64,000 bases of DNA from Planctomycetota bacterium (GTDB lineage Bacteria > Planctomycetota > UBA8742 > UBA2392), in contig JADLFN010000065.1 in NCBI GenBank assembly GCA_020845475.1, forward strand, positions 16,975-80,974. Direction: 5' to 3'. The notes beneath the pieces are model-generated. The model was not told where the DNA came from, searched no databases, and saw only the letters and a list, made by a program, of their open reading frames with translations. The translations under genes and the position numbers were made by a program. Position 1 is the stretch's first letter, and the number at the start of each line of letters is the position of its first letter. Positions 33,131-42,260 of this stretch are shown piece by piece.

Positions 33131-35236
33131 ATGAAAAGCCTTTACTCCGACGTCGAAGCCGAGTCCTTCGTGCAGAAATTCCCGGGCGTGCCGCGCGACG
33201 TGGCGCTGCGCGTTTACACTTCGCGCCTGATCGGCCGCGACGACACCCTGGTCATGCACGGCGGCGGCAACACCAGCTGCAAGGGCAGCCACAAGCTGCT
33301 CACGGGCGAAAGCGTTGAAGCCATCTACGTCAAAGGCAGCGGCTGGAATCTCGATTCCATCGAGCCGCCGGGGCTTCCCGCTCTGGATCTTGCATACCTG
33401 CGAAAGCTGCGCGCGTTGCCCAAGCTCTCCGACGAAGAAATGGTCAATGAGCTGCGCGCGCACATGTTCGATGCCAGCGGCCCCAACCCCAGTGTCGAGA
33501 CCCTGCTGCACGCGTTTTTGCCCCACAAATTTGTCGATCATTCGCACAGCGACGCCATTCTGGCGATCACGAATCGGCCCGATGGCGAGAAACTTTGCCG
33601 CGAAATTTTCGGTGAGCGCGTCGCCATCGTTCCCTACATCATGCCCGGCTTCACGCTTGCCAAAGCCTGCGCCGAAGCCTTTGAGAAGCACCCCAAGGTC
33701 GAAGGCCTTGTGCTTGCCAAACATGGCTTCTTCACGTTTGGCGACAACGCCAAGGAAAGTTACGAGCGCCACATCGCGCTGGTTACTCTCGCCGAGAACT
33801 GGGTGGCCTCTCATTCCGGCAAGAAACTCACTCCCGGGTTTTTATCTCCACGCGAGCCGCGCGCGCTGGCGGCACTTGTTGCGCCACTCCTGCGCGGCTT
33901 GCTCAGCGAGCCCACGGGCGATGAAGACGCCCCGTACCGGCGCATGATTCTTGATTGGCGCTCGACACCCGAAATCCTCGAATTCGTGAACTCAGCCGAG
34001 TGCGCTGATCTCGCAAGCACCACGCCACTGACGCCCGATCACGTGATCCGCATCAAGCCCTGGCCCTGCGTTGTGAGCGATCCCGACTTCGACGACCCGT
34101 CAGCGCTCGCGCAGCAGCTCGAAGACGAAATCACCGATTTCCGCACGCGCTACGACCGCTACTTTGCCGAGAACGTCGAGCAAAAGGGCGTGCAGCGCAA
34201 GGCGCTCGACTCGTTCCCGCGCGTCGTGCTCGTGCCGGGCGCGGGCATGTTCTGCTTTGGCCCCACCAAGAAAGACGCCAGCATCGCGGCCGACCTTTAC
34301 GAGCACACGATTCGCGTCAAAACGCAGATTCACGCCACAAGCAAATACGAAGCGCTCACGCTGCCCGAGCTGTTTGACATGGAGTATTGGCCCCTCGAAC
34401 AGGCCAAGCTCGGCAAAGCCAAAGAGAAAACACTCGCACGCCAGGTTGCCCTGATCACCGGCGCAGCCGGGGCGATTGGCAGCGCGATTGCGGCCCGACT
34501 CATGGAGGAAGGCTGCCACGTCGTGCTCAGTGATTTCAACGCCGAGGCGCTCTCGCGCGTGTGCGACGAACTGGGCAAGAAATTCGGCAAAGACAATCGG
34601 CGCGGCTTCGTCGCCGACGTAACCGACGAGGCTGGTGTGGGCGAACTCTTCGCCGAAGCAGCGCGGCTGTACGGCGGCGTCGATATCGTGATCCCCAACG
34701 CCGGCATCGCGCTTTCCAAGCCAATCGTCGATCTCAGCGCCGATGAATTCGAGCGGGTGCAGCGCGTGAACTCGAAGGGCTATTTTCTTGTGCTGCGCGA
34801 GGGCGCCAAACTCCTGCGCAAACAAGCCACGGGCGGTCACATCATCATCATCGGCAGCAAGAACGTGGCAGCACCGGGCGCAGAATTCGCGGCCTACTCA
34901 GCCAGCAAAGCAGCGGCGCACCAGATGGCAAAGGTCGCGGCGTTGGAGTTCGCCAAAGACGGCATTCGCGTGAACGTGCTCGCACCCGATGCGGTTTTTG
35001 GCGACGACAAAAACCCCAGCGGCCTGTGGGGCGAAGTCGGGCCGGCCAGGGCCAAAGCCCACGGTATTGACCCGTCAAGACTCGAAGACCACTACCGCGA
35101 CCGCAATCTACTGAAAGCCCGTGTAACAGGCAGGCACGTGGGCAACGCCGTAGTCTTCCTCGCCACCAACCAGACGCCGACGACGGGAGCAGTCATCCCC
35201 ATCGACGGCGGCCACGCGCAGACGTTTTCACGTTGA
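33131..35236 (+). CDS. Rhamnulose-1-phosphate aldolase/short-chain dehydrogenase fusion
   Basis: A 701-residue bifunctional enzyme. The N-terminal class II aldolase has MHGGGNTSCKG and the metal-binding FVDHSHSDAIL; the C-terminal short-chain dehydrogenase has ALITGAAGAIGSAIA for NAD and AYSASKAAAHQM with the catalytic Tyr/Lys. This architecture is known for rhamnose catabolism: rhamnulose-1-phosphate is cleaved to dihydroxyacetone phosphate and lactaldehyde, which the second domain oxidises. No other rhamnose gene is in the window. It follows the antiporter by 62 bases on the same strand. Confidence 0.9.
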   Translation: MKSLYSDVEAESFVQKFPGVPRDVALRVYTSRLIGRDDTLVMHGGGNTSCKGSHKLLTGESVEAIYVKGSGWNLDSIEPPGLPALDLAYLRKLRALPKLSDEEMVNELRAHMFDASGPNPSVETLLHAFLPHKFVDHSHSDAILAITNRPDGEKLCREIFGERVAIVPYIMPGFTLAKACAEAFEKHPKVEGLVLAKHGFFTFGDNAKESYERHIALVTLAENWVASHSGKKLTPGFLSPREPRALAALVAPLLRGLLSEPTGDEDAPYRRMILDWRSTPEILEFVNSAECADLASTTPLTPDHVIRIKPWPCVVSDPDFDDPSALAQQLEDEITDFRTRYDRYFAENVEQKGVQRKALDSFPRVVLVPGAGMFCFGPTKKDASIAADLYEHTIRVKTQIHATSKYEALTLPELFDMEYWPLEQAKLGKAKEKTLARQVALITGAAGAIGSAIAARLMEEGCHVVLSDFNAEALSRVCDELGKKFGKDNRRGFVADVTDEAGVGELFAEAARLYGGVDIVIPNAGIALSKPIVDLSADEFERVQRVNSKGYFLVLREGAKLLRKQATGGHIIIIGSKNVAAPGAEFAAYSASKAAAHQMAKVAALEFAKDGIRVNVLAPDAVFGDDKNPSGLWGEVGPARAKAHGIDPSRLEDHYRDRNLLKARVTGRHVGNAVVFLATNQTPTTGAVIPIDGGHAQTFSR

Positions 35237-35276
35237 TCAATCGTCTCGTTTGTTGGCGAAAGTGGAGAATTGTGAA

Positions 35277-35672
35277 GTGGCGAAACCAATTCCGAACCCG
35301 CTGACTTCGGTACTCGAAACTGTCAGGAATCGCGTTGTCGAGAATCCTGAGCTTCGCGGCCAGCTTGATGTCCTGCCCAAGATTGCATCGCAGCGAGACA
35401 TCCGCCCATACAAGGCATCGACCTCTCACTGGGATGTTCAGATCTACAAGGAGCGACCTGCTGGGGCGCCCGAATTCGAACTGGGCCGTTGCCACCTGTT
35501 AGCCATAAGCCCGAGTGGGTACTTCAATAACCTAGCATTCATTAAAGTGTGGACAGCTGTCGGCGAATCCGAGGGCCGCTCAATGATTCGCGGTGAGGAC
35601 GAAACCTGCACCGTTTCGAACGCGCTCGAAGTCTTTGATCGCATGTTCAACAAGCTCCGCGGGAATACCTAA
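35277..35672 (+). CDS. Hypothetical small protein
   Basis: A GTG at 35277 with GGAG nine bases upstream is a plausible start; an in-frame TTG at 35250 gives ten more residues. The 131-residue product has no signal peptide, with the phrases VETVRNRVVENPELR-like, YKASTSHWDVQIY and CTVSNALEVFDRMFNKL. No family recognised. It lies shortly after the aldolase fusion and is lower in GC, so it may be recently acquired. Confidence 0.5.
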   Translation: MAKPIPNPLTSVLETVRNRVVENPELRGQLDVLPKIASQRDIRPYKASTSHWDVQIYKERPAGAPEFELGRCHLLAISPSGYFNNLAFIKVWTAVGESEGRSMIRGEDETCTVSNALEVFDRMFNKLRGNT

Positions 35673-35726
35673 ACTGCGCGCGGTGGGCGCAGTCTGGAAG
35701 ATGAAGTTGTCATTGCGATGTGTAAC

Positions 35727-36119
35727 TTATGCCATCGGCTGCGAGTTGATTCGAAAGAACGCTGCTATCTGCTGCTTGTCCATTTCAGACTGAGCAGCGG
35801 CCAGGACAACCTTCTCGAATTCTTCCTCTGTGGCCGTCAACGTTTGCCCATTCAAGTGCAGAAACGTAAACGCGGCCATCGAAGCTGTGCGTTTATTGCC
35901 ATCGATGAACGGATGATTCTTCGCAAGATGGAACAAGTAGGCGGCGGCCATTTCAAAGATGTCCGCATGCAAATACTGCCCACCAAAGCCCGCCTGAGGC
36001 ATGGCAATTGCCGACACCAGCAAGCCGAGATCGCGAATGCCTTCGCTGCCACCGTACAGTTCAATCTGGTTACGATGAACCTCCAGCACTTCCTGGATGT
36101 GCAGAAATGTCGGAGGCAT
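35727..36119 (-). CDS. doc: Doc-type Fic toxin
   Basis: A 130-residue single Fic domain with the active-site loop HPFIDGNKRT (H69 to T78), the Doc form of the HPFx(D/E)GNKR motif. Phage P1 Doc phosphorylates EF-Tu and stops translation. It starts two bases after the AbrB-like antitoxin stop, the usual order antitoxin then toxin. It is shorter than AMPylating Fic enzymes, which supports Doc over Fic. All catalytic residues appear intact. Confidence 0.92.
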   Translation of the reverse strand: MPPTFLHIQEVLEVHRNQIELYGGSEGIRDLGLLVSAIAMPQAGFGGQYLHADIFEMAAAYLFHLAKNHPFIDGNKRTASMAAFTFLHLNGQTLTATEEEFEKVVLAAAQSEMDKQQIAAFFRINSQPMA

Positions 36120-36121
36120 GG

Positions 36122-36346
36122 CTATGCCAGTCTCTTGAGCATGCGCCCATAGCGCTTATTGCCCTCAGCGAGTGCCTTCTCGAACTTCTCGCGGCGCTTG
36201 GGATCAGCCTCGGGAGACATAACAAGCGCGTTGCCATCGGTCGTGATTTCCAACGGCGTTTCGGGCGTGATCTTGAGCAGGTCCATGATCGGCTTGTCGA
36301 TGATCAGCGCGTAGCTGTTGCCGTGTTTTACGAGGGTCTTCACCAT
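36122..36346 (-). CDS. AbrB/MazE-like antitoxin
   Basis: A 74-residue protein with an N-terminal SpoVT-AbrB swapped-hairpin DNA-binding pattern (VKHGNSYALIIDKPIMDLLK, LEITTDGNALVMSPE) and a basic C-terminal tail for toxin binding. It should neutralise Doc and repress their shared promoter. P1 Doc pairs with Phd, so this is the alternative AbrB-paired type. Two copies of the palindrome TCCGCGGA upstream could be its operators. Confidence 0.85.
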   Translation of the reverse strand: MVKTLVKHGNSYALIIDKPIMDLLKITPETPLEITTDGNALVMSPEADPKRREKFEKALAEGNKRYGRMLKRLA

Positions 36347-36399
36347 GGTGGTTCTCCGTTAGGCCAATCACATTGTAGCTACGGTGTGGTAACGCGCAA

Positions 36400-36428
36400 T
36401 CCGCGGACAGTCCGGCTGGTTCCGCGGA
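36400..36428. promoter_or_regulatory. Paired TCCGCGGA palindromes upstream of the TA genes
   Basis: Two copies of the self-complementary TCCGCGGA (36400-36407 and 36421-36428) are spaced 21 bases apart, about two helical turns, 54-82 bases before the antitoxin start. This suits cooperative repressor binding. Confidence 0.4.
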
Positions 36429-36458
36429 ATTCATGGGCCGGCATTTCCGAAATGAGTT

Positions 36459-36480
36459 GCCCCCTCGTTACCGAGGGGGC
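36459..36480 (-). terminator. Terminator of the kinase-TPR gene
   Basis: A perfect 9-bp stem (GCCCCCTCG with CGAGGGGGC around TTAC), 15 bases after the kinase stop on the minus strand. Confidence 0.7.
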
Positions 36481-36494
36481 TCTGAGTGATTTGT

Positions 36495-38198
36495 CTATGC
36501 GCCGAAGACCTTGAGCAGGTTTTTGAATTGCGGGCGGGTTTCGAGCTTGGCGAATGCCTTGTCGCGCAGGCGCTTTCGGTCCTTGAAGCCGTTTTTTACG
36601 GCGCGCTCGAGGTATTCCATGCCCAGTTCCGGGTCTTCGGGCGTGGCCAGCACGGCCAATAGAAAACTCGTTTCGGCGAAACTGGGGTTGAGCGTGAGCG
36701 CCTTGTCGAGCAGTTCCTTGGCGCGTTGGCGCGGCTCCACTTTGTCGTGCTTGTCTTTGAGCGTAGGGTTCTCGATCAGCAGCACGGCCAGCGCCACGTA
36801 GCCTCGCTCGTCGGCGGGCACGAGTTCAATGGCTTTTTCGTATTCGCGCTTGGCGCCCGTGAGTGCTTTGCCTTTTTCGTAGATCTTGCCCAGCGAAATG
36901 CGTGCCTCGACGTTCATGGCGTCGAGCTTGAGCGCGTGCATGATGTTGTCTTTGGCGCCCGTAAGATCACCCATGATGCGTTGCAGGCTGCCCATGAATG
37001 CGCGTGCGCGCGGGTCATCTGGATTGAGTTCTACTGCACGCCGATAATCCTCAAGGGCCTCTTTCAAGCGGCGCTGCTTGCGGTAAATGTGGCCGCGCAG
37101 CAATAGCGTGCGCTGGTCGTTGGGCCGCATCGACAACGCCTTGTCCACTTGCTTGAGCGCGACGTCGTAGCGCGCGGCTCGCACGGCTTTTTGCGCATCA
37201 CCGGTGGCGGCGTCGGCTTGCGTGGTGATTGAGAGAATCGCCAGCTCGACCGTTTCGTGCCGATTGAATTCTTCGCTCGCGGCTTCTTCCGCCTTTTGCG
37301 CCATGCGATAGATGCTGCTCTGATCGCTGCGTTTCATGCTCACGGTGCGGCGGCGCGTGTCGCGGATCATTTCGCCCGCGGCTTCAAGATCTTCGGCGAG
37401 TTCGTCAGCGGTCTGGTAGCGCTGCTCGGGCGACTTGGCGAGCATGCGGCTGGTGATGCGCTCGAGTTCCATCGGCAGGCCGGGGCGCAGCGATGTCAGC
37501 TTCGGGTACTCATCCTGTTGGTGCATCAAGATCAGCGCCTGCGGCGTTTCGCCCAGGAAAGGACGGCGCCCCGTCAGCAACAGATAAAGCGTGACGCCGA
37601 GCGAGTAAATATCGCTGCGGCCATCGACCTGCTCGCCGCGGCATTGCTCGGGGCTCATGTAGGGCGGGCTGCCGGAGTGCCCGCCGCTCAGCACCGTGCC
37701 CAGCGCCGCGGCCACGCCGAAATCCGTGATCTTCACGCGGCCGTTGCTCGTGATCATCAGGTTGTCAGGTTTGATGTCACGATGAATGGTGTTGTGGCGG
37801 TGGGCGAATGCCAAGCCGCGCGCGACCTGGGCCGAAATTTTCACGGCCAGCAGCGCGTCAACGCCCTGGCGGCCGACGAGGCGCGAGACCGGCACGCCGT
37901 CGATCAGCTGCATCACGATGTAAGGCTGGCCCTCCTGCTCATCTACGGCGTAAACGGGCATGATGTTGGGATGCTCGAGCTGGCCCGCCATGCGCGCTTC
38001 ATTGAGAAAGCGCTCGCGCAGCACGGGGCTGGAGCAAAGCTCGCGCGGCAGCACCTTGACGGCCACTTCTTTGTCGAGACCGGTGTGTTTGGCCTTGTAA
38101 ACGTGGCCCATGCCGCCCTGGCCTATGCGCTCCAGGAGCTGGCATTGTCCAAAGGCAGTGCCGGAGAGATCTTCGATGTCGTCGCGAGAGCCGGGCAT
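36495..38198 (-). CDS. Ser/Thr protein kinase with TPR domain
   Basis: A 567-residue cytoplasmic protein. The kinase domain (about 17-280) has the glycine loop ERIGQGGMGHVY, ATP-binding K48, catalytic HRDIKPDN (139-146) and DFG (159-161), all intact. From about 320 on it is TPR repeats (for example LKQVDKALSMRPNDQ, ALEDYRRAVELNPDDPRA). No membrane helix. It is divergent from tssL-tssM across 123 bases, so it may run a threonine-phosphorylation switch on type VI secretion as PpkA does; no FHA or phosphatase gene is here. Confidence 0.93.
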   Translation of the reverse strand: MPGSRDDIEDLSGTAFGQCQLLERIGQGGMGHVYKAKHTGLDKEVAVKVLPRELCSSPVLRERFLNEARMAGQLEHPNIMPVYAVDEQEGQPYIVMQLIDGVPVSRLVGRQGVDALLAVKISAQVARGLAFAHRHNTIHRDIKPDNLMITSNGRVKITDFGVAAALGTVLSGGHSGSPPYMSPEQCRGEQVDGRSDIYSLGVTLYLLLTGRRPFLGETPQALILMHQQDEYPKLTSLRPGLPMELERITSRMLAKSPEQRYQTADELAEDLEAAGEMIRDTRRRTVSMKRSDQSSIYRMAQKAEEAASEEFNRHETVELAILSITTQADAATGDAQKAVRAARYDVALKQVDKALSMRPNDQRTLLLRGHIYRKQRRLKEALEDYRRAVELNPDDPRARAFMGSLQRIMGDLTGAKDNIMHALKLDAMNVEARISLGKIYEKGKALTGAKREYEKAIELVPADERGYVALAVLLIENPTLKDKHDKVEPRQRAKELLDKALTLNPSFAETSFLLAVLATPEDPELGMEYLERAVKNGFKDRKRLRDKAFAKLETRPQFKNLLKVFGA

Positions 38199-38321
38199 GG
38201 GGAGGATAATAGCGTGCGGTGCCGCAAAAGCGAATGTCGCTCCAGCGCTGGACGATTCACGACTTCCGAATGCCGATTTTCAATTGAAGGGCAGATGCCT
38301 TGTGCTGTTAGGATTCCGCCC

Positions 38322-38954
38322 ATGCTCTCGACTTTCATTTCAGTCAAGACGCGCATGCCGGATCTGTGCGCGGATGTTTGGAACTACGCGTTCACGCTGC
38401 GCGGCGCTTCCGAAAAGCCCGAAACGGTCAAGGCCCGCATCGCGCACCTTTACCGGCTGCTCGACAAACAGGCGCGCATGGCCGGTGCGGAGCAGGCCGA
38501 CGTGCAGCAGGCCAAGTTTGCGCTTTGCGCCTATCTCGATGAGATTGCCATGGCCGGCCCGCTGGCCAACGCGTGGACGCCGCTCTGCCAGGAGTATTTT
38601 GGCGAACCCAACGCGGGCGAGAATTTCTATACGCGTCTGGAATCGCTTCGGCACAGCGGCGAAACCCGCCGGCGCGATCTGCTTGAAGTGTTCTACCTTT
38701 GTCTGGCTCTGGGTTTTCACGGGCGCCTGGGCGATACCGCCGGTGTTGAGAAGCGCAAAGTGCTGATGGATGGCATCTGCCGTGAGCTGTGCGGCGAGGG
38801 CGCCAAGAAACTCTCCGTGCAGATTGATTCGCCCGACAAGCTGCCAGGGCCGCAGGGCGCGTGGCCCGGCTGGCTGATCCCCCTTGGCTGCATGCTGGCG
38901 CTGGGCGCGCTTTACGGCGGCCTGGCTTTTGCGCTTGCGAGGCTGGCACCATGA
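38322..38954 (+). CDS. tssL: Type VI secretion protein TssL (DotU/IcmH-like)
   Basis: A 210-residue protein with DotU features: KFALCAYLDEIAM, AWTPLCQEYFGEPNAGENF, LEVFYLCLALGFHGR, and one C-terminal membrane helix (about 185-206). AGGA precedes ATG 38322. TssL forms the inner-membrane part of the T6SS membrane complex with TssM. Its stop overlaps the tssM start (ATGA at 38951-38954). It lacks the peptidoglycan-binding extension of long TssL forms. Confidence 0.92.
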   Translation: MLSTFISVKTRMPDLCADVWNYAFTLRGASEKPETVKARIAHLYRLLDKQARMAGAEQADVQQAKFALCAYLDEIAMAGPLANAWTPLCQEYFGEPNAGENFYTRLESLRHSGETRRRDLLEVFYLCLALGFHGRLGDTAGVEKRKVLMDGICRELCGEGAKKLSVQIDSPDKLPGPQGAWPGWLIPLGCMLALGALYGGLAFALARLAP

Positions 38955-41900
38955 GTTTGCGTGCTACAGCCGCGGCGTTTGTCAAGGAAGGCGGCATTGG
39001 CCTGGCCGTGATGGTGTTGCTCGTGTTGTTGGTCTGGTTGGGCGGCGATTACCTGTCGCTCGCCCCGGTGATCAGCCAGGCGATAATTGTGGGCATTGTT
39101 TGCGTCGGCGTGGCCCTGTTCGTTACGCGCCGCATGCTGGCGCGGCGCCAGGCCAAAAAGCTCGCCACCAAGTTCCTGGAACTCGCGGCCGAAGACGCCG
39201 ACGCCACGCTGGGCGAGCGCAAAGCCAAGCAGCAGGAAATTGCGGCGCTCTTGCGTGAGGGCGTGGCCCACCTGCGCGTGTCCGCGCACGGTGAGAAGGC
39301 TGTAAGCGAGCTGCCCTGGTATCTGGTGGTAGGCAGCGCCAGCGCCGGCAAGAGCACGCTGCTGGAGTCCAGCGGCCTCGCCTTTGCCCAGATGGGCCGA
39401 ACGCGCAAACCGGTAATCGAAGCGGGCACCACGCGCGACCTCGACTGGTGGCTTACGGACTCCGCTGTTTTTCTGGATGTCCCCGGCCGCTACATTTCCA
39501 GCAACGAATCGCCCTTTGAGTGGCCGGCATTCGTGGGCGCGCTGAAAGAAGCGCGCGCGCACGCGCCGGTCTCGGGTGTAATCATCGTGGTCTCTGTGCC
39601 CGAAATTCTCGAACTCAAGAACGAGGAAGTGGAGCCCTATGCAAAGAACATTCGCGACCGCCTGGATGAATTGAGCGCTCAATGCCGCTGGGTCTTTCCG
39701 GTTTACGTTGTGTTTTCGAAGTGCGACGCCATCTGCGGCTTTGCCGAGGCCTTTGGCAACCTCGCCGAGGAAGAGCGCTGCCAGACCTGGGGCGCAACGC
39801 TGCCCTTCAAGATCGACGAAAACCGCAACTATCGCACCATCTTCCATGACGAGTGCAACCGCCTCTCGGAGCCGTTGCGGGAACAGATTCTCGCCGCCCT
39901 GGCCCAGGATGCCGCTCCGGCGATCAAGGAGCAGACGGCGCTCTTTCCGCGCCAGGTGTTTCTGGCCCAGCGGCGCATGGGCGAAGTACTGGGCGCGGTG
40001 TTTCGCCCCAACCCGTTCATCGAAACCGGGTTGCTGCGCGGCTTCTATTTCGCCAGCGCCACTCAGGGCGGTGCCGCGCACGATCTTGTCCGGGAGGCAA
40101 AGCTCGAGCAGCGTTTGCTCGAGCGAGCGCCCTATTTTGTTTCTCAATTGTTTACCCGCGTCCTGCCGCCTGATCGGAATCTGGCAAGACTTGCCGTTAA
40201 GGAGGCCAAGCGGCGTCGCGCGCTGGCTATGGCCGTGGGTGTGGCTTCAGTGGCCGTCACGATTGCGCTAAGCACGCTCATGCTGCTGGCGTATTCCGAT
40301 CAACGGCAGGCCATGACGGGCGTCCAGGCAGCGCGCGAACATACGGACGAATTCGCACGCATGGAGGCATTGCGGCAGTCCCTGACGGCGGCCGATGCGC
40401 CACGATCGCTGGCGCGCGCCGTGCCCTTTGCCGGCGCCGAGACCCGGCTGACTGAAGCTGCACGCGCCGAGTACTACGCATTGGCGCGCCAGCGCGTTCT
40501 GCAGCCCGTTGTGGCCGGGATCGAGCGCAATATGCGCGAGACCCGTGAGCGCGGCTATGTGTCGATCCAGGACTACGACGCGGCTCTGGCCGCTTCGGTG
40601 GCGCTGCACATGCTCGCGGGTCACACGCCCGCCAGTGCCGATGCGCTCCGGCCAGTGCTCAGCCAGGCCGCGCGGCAGATTTCTACGGGTGACGGCGCGA
40701 GGCAAGCACTCTTGTTTGCCCAGGTGGATTACCTGCTCGCTGACGTGAACCGACTGAAGCAGGCCGTGCCTTTGATGGACACCGCGCTCCTCGCATTGGT
40801 GGATGAGGATCTCAAGGGCGCACTTTGGGTGCAGGCGGCCTATCTCGACCTCGTGCGCGATGCACCGAGTTTGCCGCCCGCAACGCGCGATACGCTCGTC
40901 CTCGGCCCCGGACGCGATTACATCTCACTGGGCAAAAACGTACCCGGCATGTTCACGCAGCGCGGCTATGACGAGTACGTCGGGCCGGCCATTGCGCGGC
41001 GTGCGCAGGAACTCGCCACGCGATTTGCGGCCATGGGCCAGTCCAGGCCGATGTGGTCACTCGCGGCCGAAATCACCGACCGCTACGCCGATGATCACGC
41101 GGCGGCCTGGGCCGCGGCGCAGGCCAGCTTCTCGATTGCGGATGTGGACGGCCTGGAGCAAAGCATCATCGCATTGAAGAGCCTGTGCGGGCGTGAATCC
41201 GCCTTGCGTGAATTGCTGACAGCGCTGCGCGACGCGCGCTCGCTCAAGTTGTTGAACGGAACAATTCGCAACGCGGTTGCCGATGACCTCAAGTGGCTCG
41301 ATGCAGCGCTCGCGCCGCTGGCCAAGATTCCCACCGAGCTTGAGGCCATGCTGCAGGCGACGTCAGACCAGAACCCCATGCTGGAATATCAGCGACAGGG
41401 CAAGCTCGAATTGCTGGCGGGAAAGTTCAATCAAACCGCGCGTGCGATGGATGACGCCATGGCGTTTGTGCCCGCGGAGTTGCGCGCGCGCTACCAGGCT
41501 GTCCTCGACCGCCTTCTGGAAGGCGTAGTGAATGAACTGCGGCAGCAGTCGCAGCTGGAGGCTCAGCGGCTGTGGCAGGATTCGATGGTCGGGTTCAGCG
41601 CCGACGTTGCCGGTTACTTTCCGTTCAATGCCCAATCACTCGGGGAGGCGCCCGTCAATACCGTGGCGCGGTTGCTCAACCCGAAAAACGGTTCGATACA
41701 AGGCGCGATCAACCAGTTGAAGTTGCTGCGCGGCCTGGAAATCACGGTCGGGCATATTCCAGATGTCCGGCGCATGAGGCTGCTCGATTTTTCGCCGGAG
41801 TTCGAAGCCGCGCTGCTTCGCCTGGGCGCACTGCAAGCCGCGCTGTTCGGCGGCGGAGAAACCCTGGGCGTGAAATTCGGGATTACGCTGGGGCGCACCC

Positions 41901-42253
41901 CGGGCATTGAAGACTTGAACTTTGCAACGGGAAGCGGCAGCCGCGGCCTGAACGATGCGGGCGTTGGCGAACTGTCCTGGACGCAAGAAAAGCCCCTGGG
42001 CGTGAAACTACAGGCGCGGCTGGGCACATCCTGGGTTGCGCGAGACTATGCCACCCAGAGTTGGGGCCTGCTGCGTCTGTTGAGCGAGGCGACGCGCACG
42101 ACGCTTGATGGCGCGCGAGTGAAGTACGGCTGGAAGTTCACGCACGAAGGTAAAACCGCCCAGGCCGTCGCCGAGCTTGAATTCCGCTCCGGATCGGTGT
42201 TTGAACTTGAGCTGTTCAGCAAACTCGCGCTGCCGGAAAAAGTCGGACCTTGA
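38951..42253 (+). CDS. tssM: Type VI secretion protein TssM (IcmF-like)
   Basis: A 1,100-residue protein with two N-terminal membrane helices (about 16-58), Walker A GSASAGKS (128-135), a DVPGRYISSNE Walker-B-like motif and a third helix near residue 430. The remainder is the long periplasmic region. It forms the T6SS trans-envelope channel with TssL. TssJ, the lipoprotein partner, is not in the window. It ends seven bases from the stop of the convergent giant kinase. Confidence 0.93.
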   Translation: MSLRATAAAFVKEGGIGLAVMVLLVLLVWLGGDYLSLAPVISQAIIVGIVCVGVALFVTRRMLARRQAKKLATKFLELAAEDADATLGERKAKQQEIAALLREGVAHLRVSAHGEKAVSELPWYLVVGSASAGKSTLLESSGLAFAQMGRTRKPVIEAGTTRDLDWWLTDSAVFLDVPGRYISSNESPFEWPAFVGALKEARAHAPVSGVIIVVSVPEILELKNEEVEPYAKNIRDRLDELSAQCRWVFPVYVVFSKCDAICGFAEAFGNLAEEERCQTWGATLPFKIDENRNYRTIFHDECNRLSEPLREQILAALAQDAAPAIKEQTALFPRQVFLAQRRMGEVLGAVFRPNPFIETGLLRGFYFASATQGGAAHDLVREAKLEQRLLERAPYFVSQLFTRVLPPDRNLARLAVKEAKRRRALAMAVGVASVAVTIALSTLMLLAYSDQRQAMTGVQAAREHTDEFARMEALRQSLTAADAPRSLARAVPFAGAETRLTEAARAEYYALARQRVLQPVVAGIERNMRETRERGYVSIQDYDAALAASVALHMLAGHTPASADALRPVLSQAARQISTGDGARQALLFAQVDYLLADVNRLKQAVPLMDTALLALVDEDLKGALWVQAAYLDLVRDAPSLPPATRDTLVLGPGRDYISLGKNVPGMFTQRGYDEYVGPAIARRAQELATRFAAMGQSRPMWSLAAEITDRYADDHAAAWAAAQASFSIADVDGLEQSIIALKSLCGRESALRELLTALRDARSLKLLNGTIRNAVADDLKWLDAALAPLAKIPTELEAMLQATSDQNPMLEYQRQGKLELLAGKFNQTARAMDDAMAFVPAELRARYQAVLDRLLEGVVNELRQQSQLEAQRLWQDSMVGFSADVAGYFPFNAQSLGEAPVNTVARLLNPKNGSIQGAINQLKLLRGLEITVGHIPDVRRMRLLDFSPEFEAALLRLGALQAALFGGGETLGVKFGITLGRTPGIEDLNFATGSGSRGLNDAGVGELSWTQEKPLGVKLQARLGTSWVARDYATQSWGLLRLLSEATRTTLDGARVKYGWKFTHEGKTAQAVAELEFRSGSVFELELFSKLALPEKVGP

Positions 42254-42260
42254 AGGCGCG

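Noticed and set aside
37257..38321. Long upstream extension of the tssL frame
   Set aside because: It lies antisense to the kinase; the DotU homology and an AGGA site place the start at 38322.
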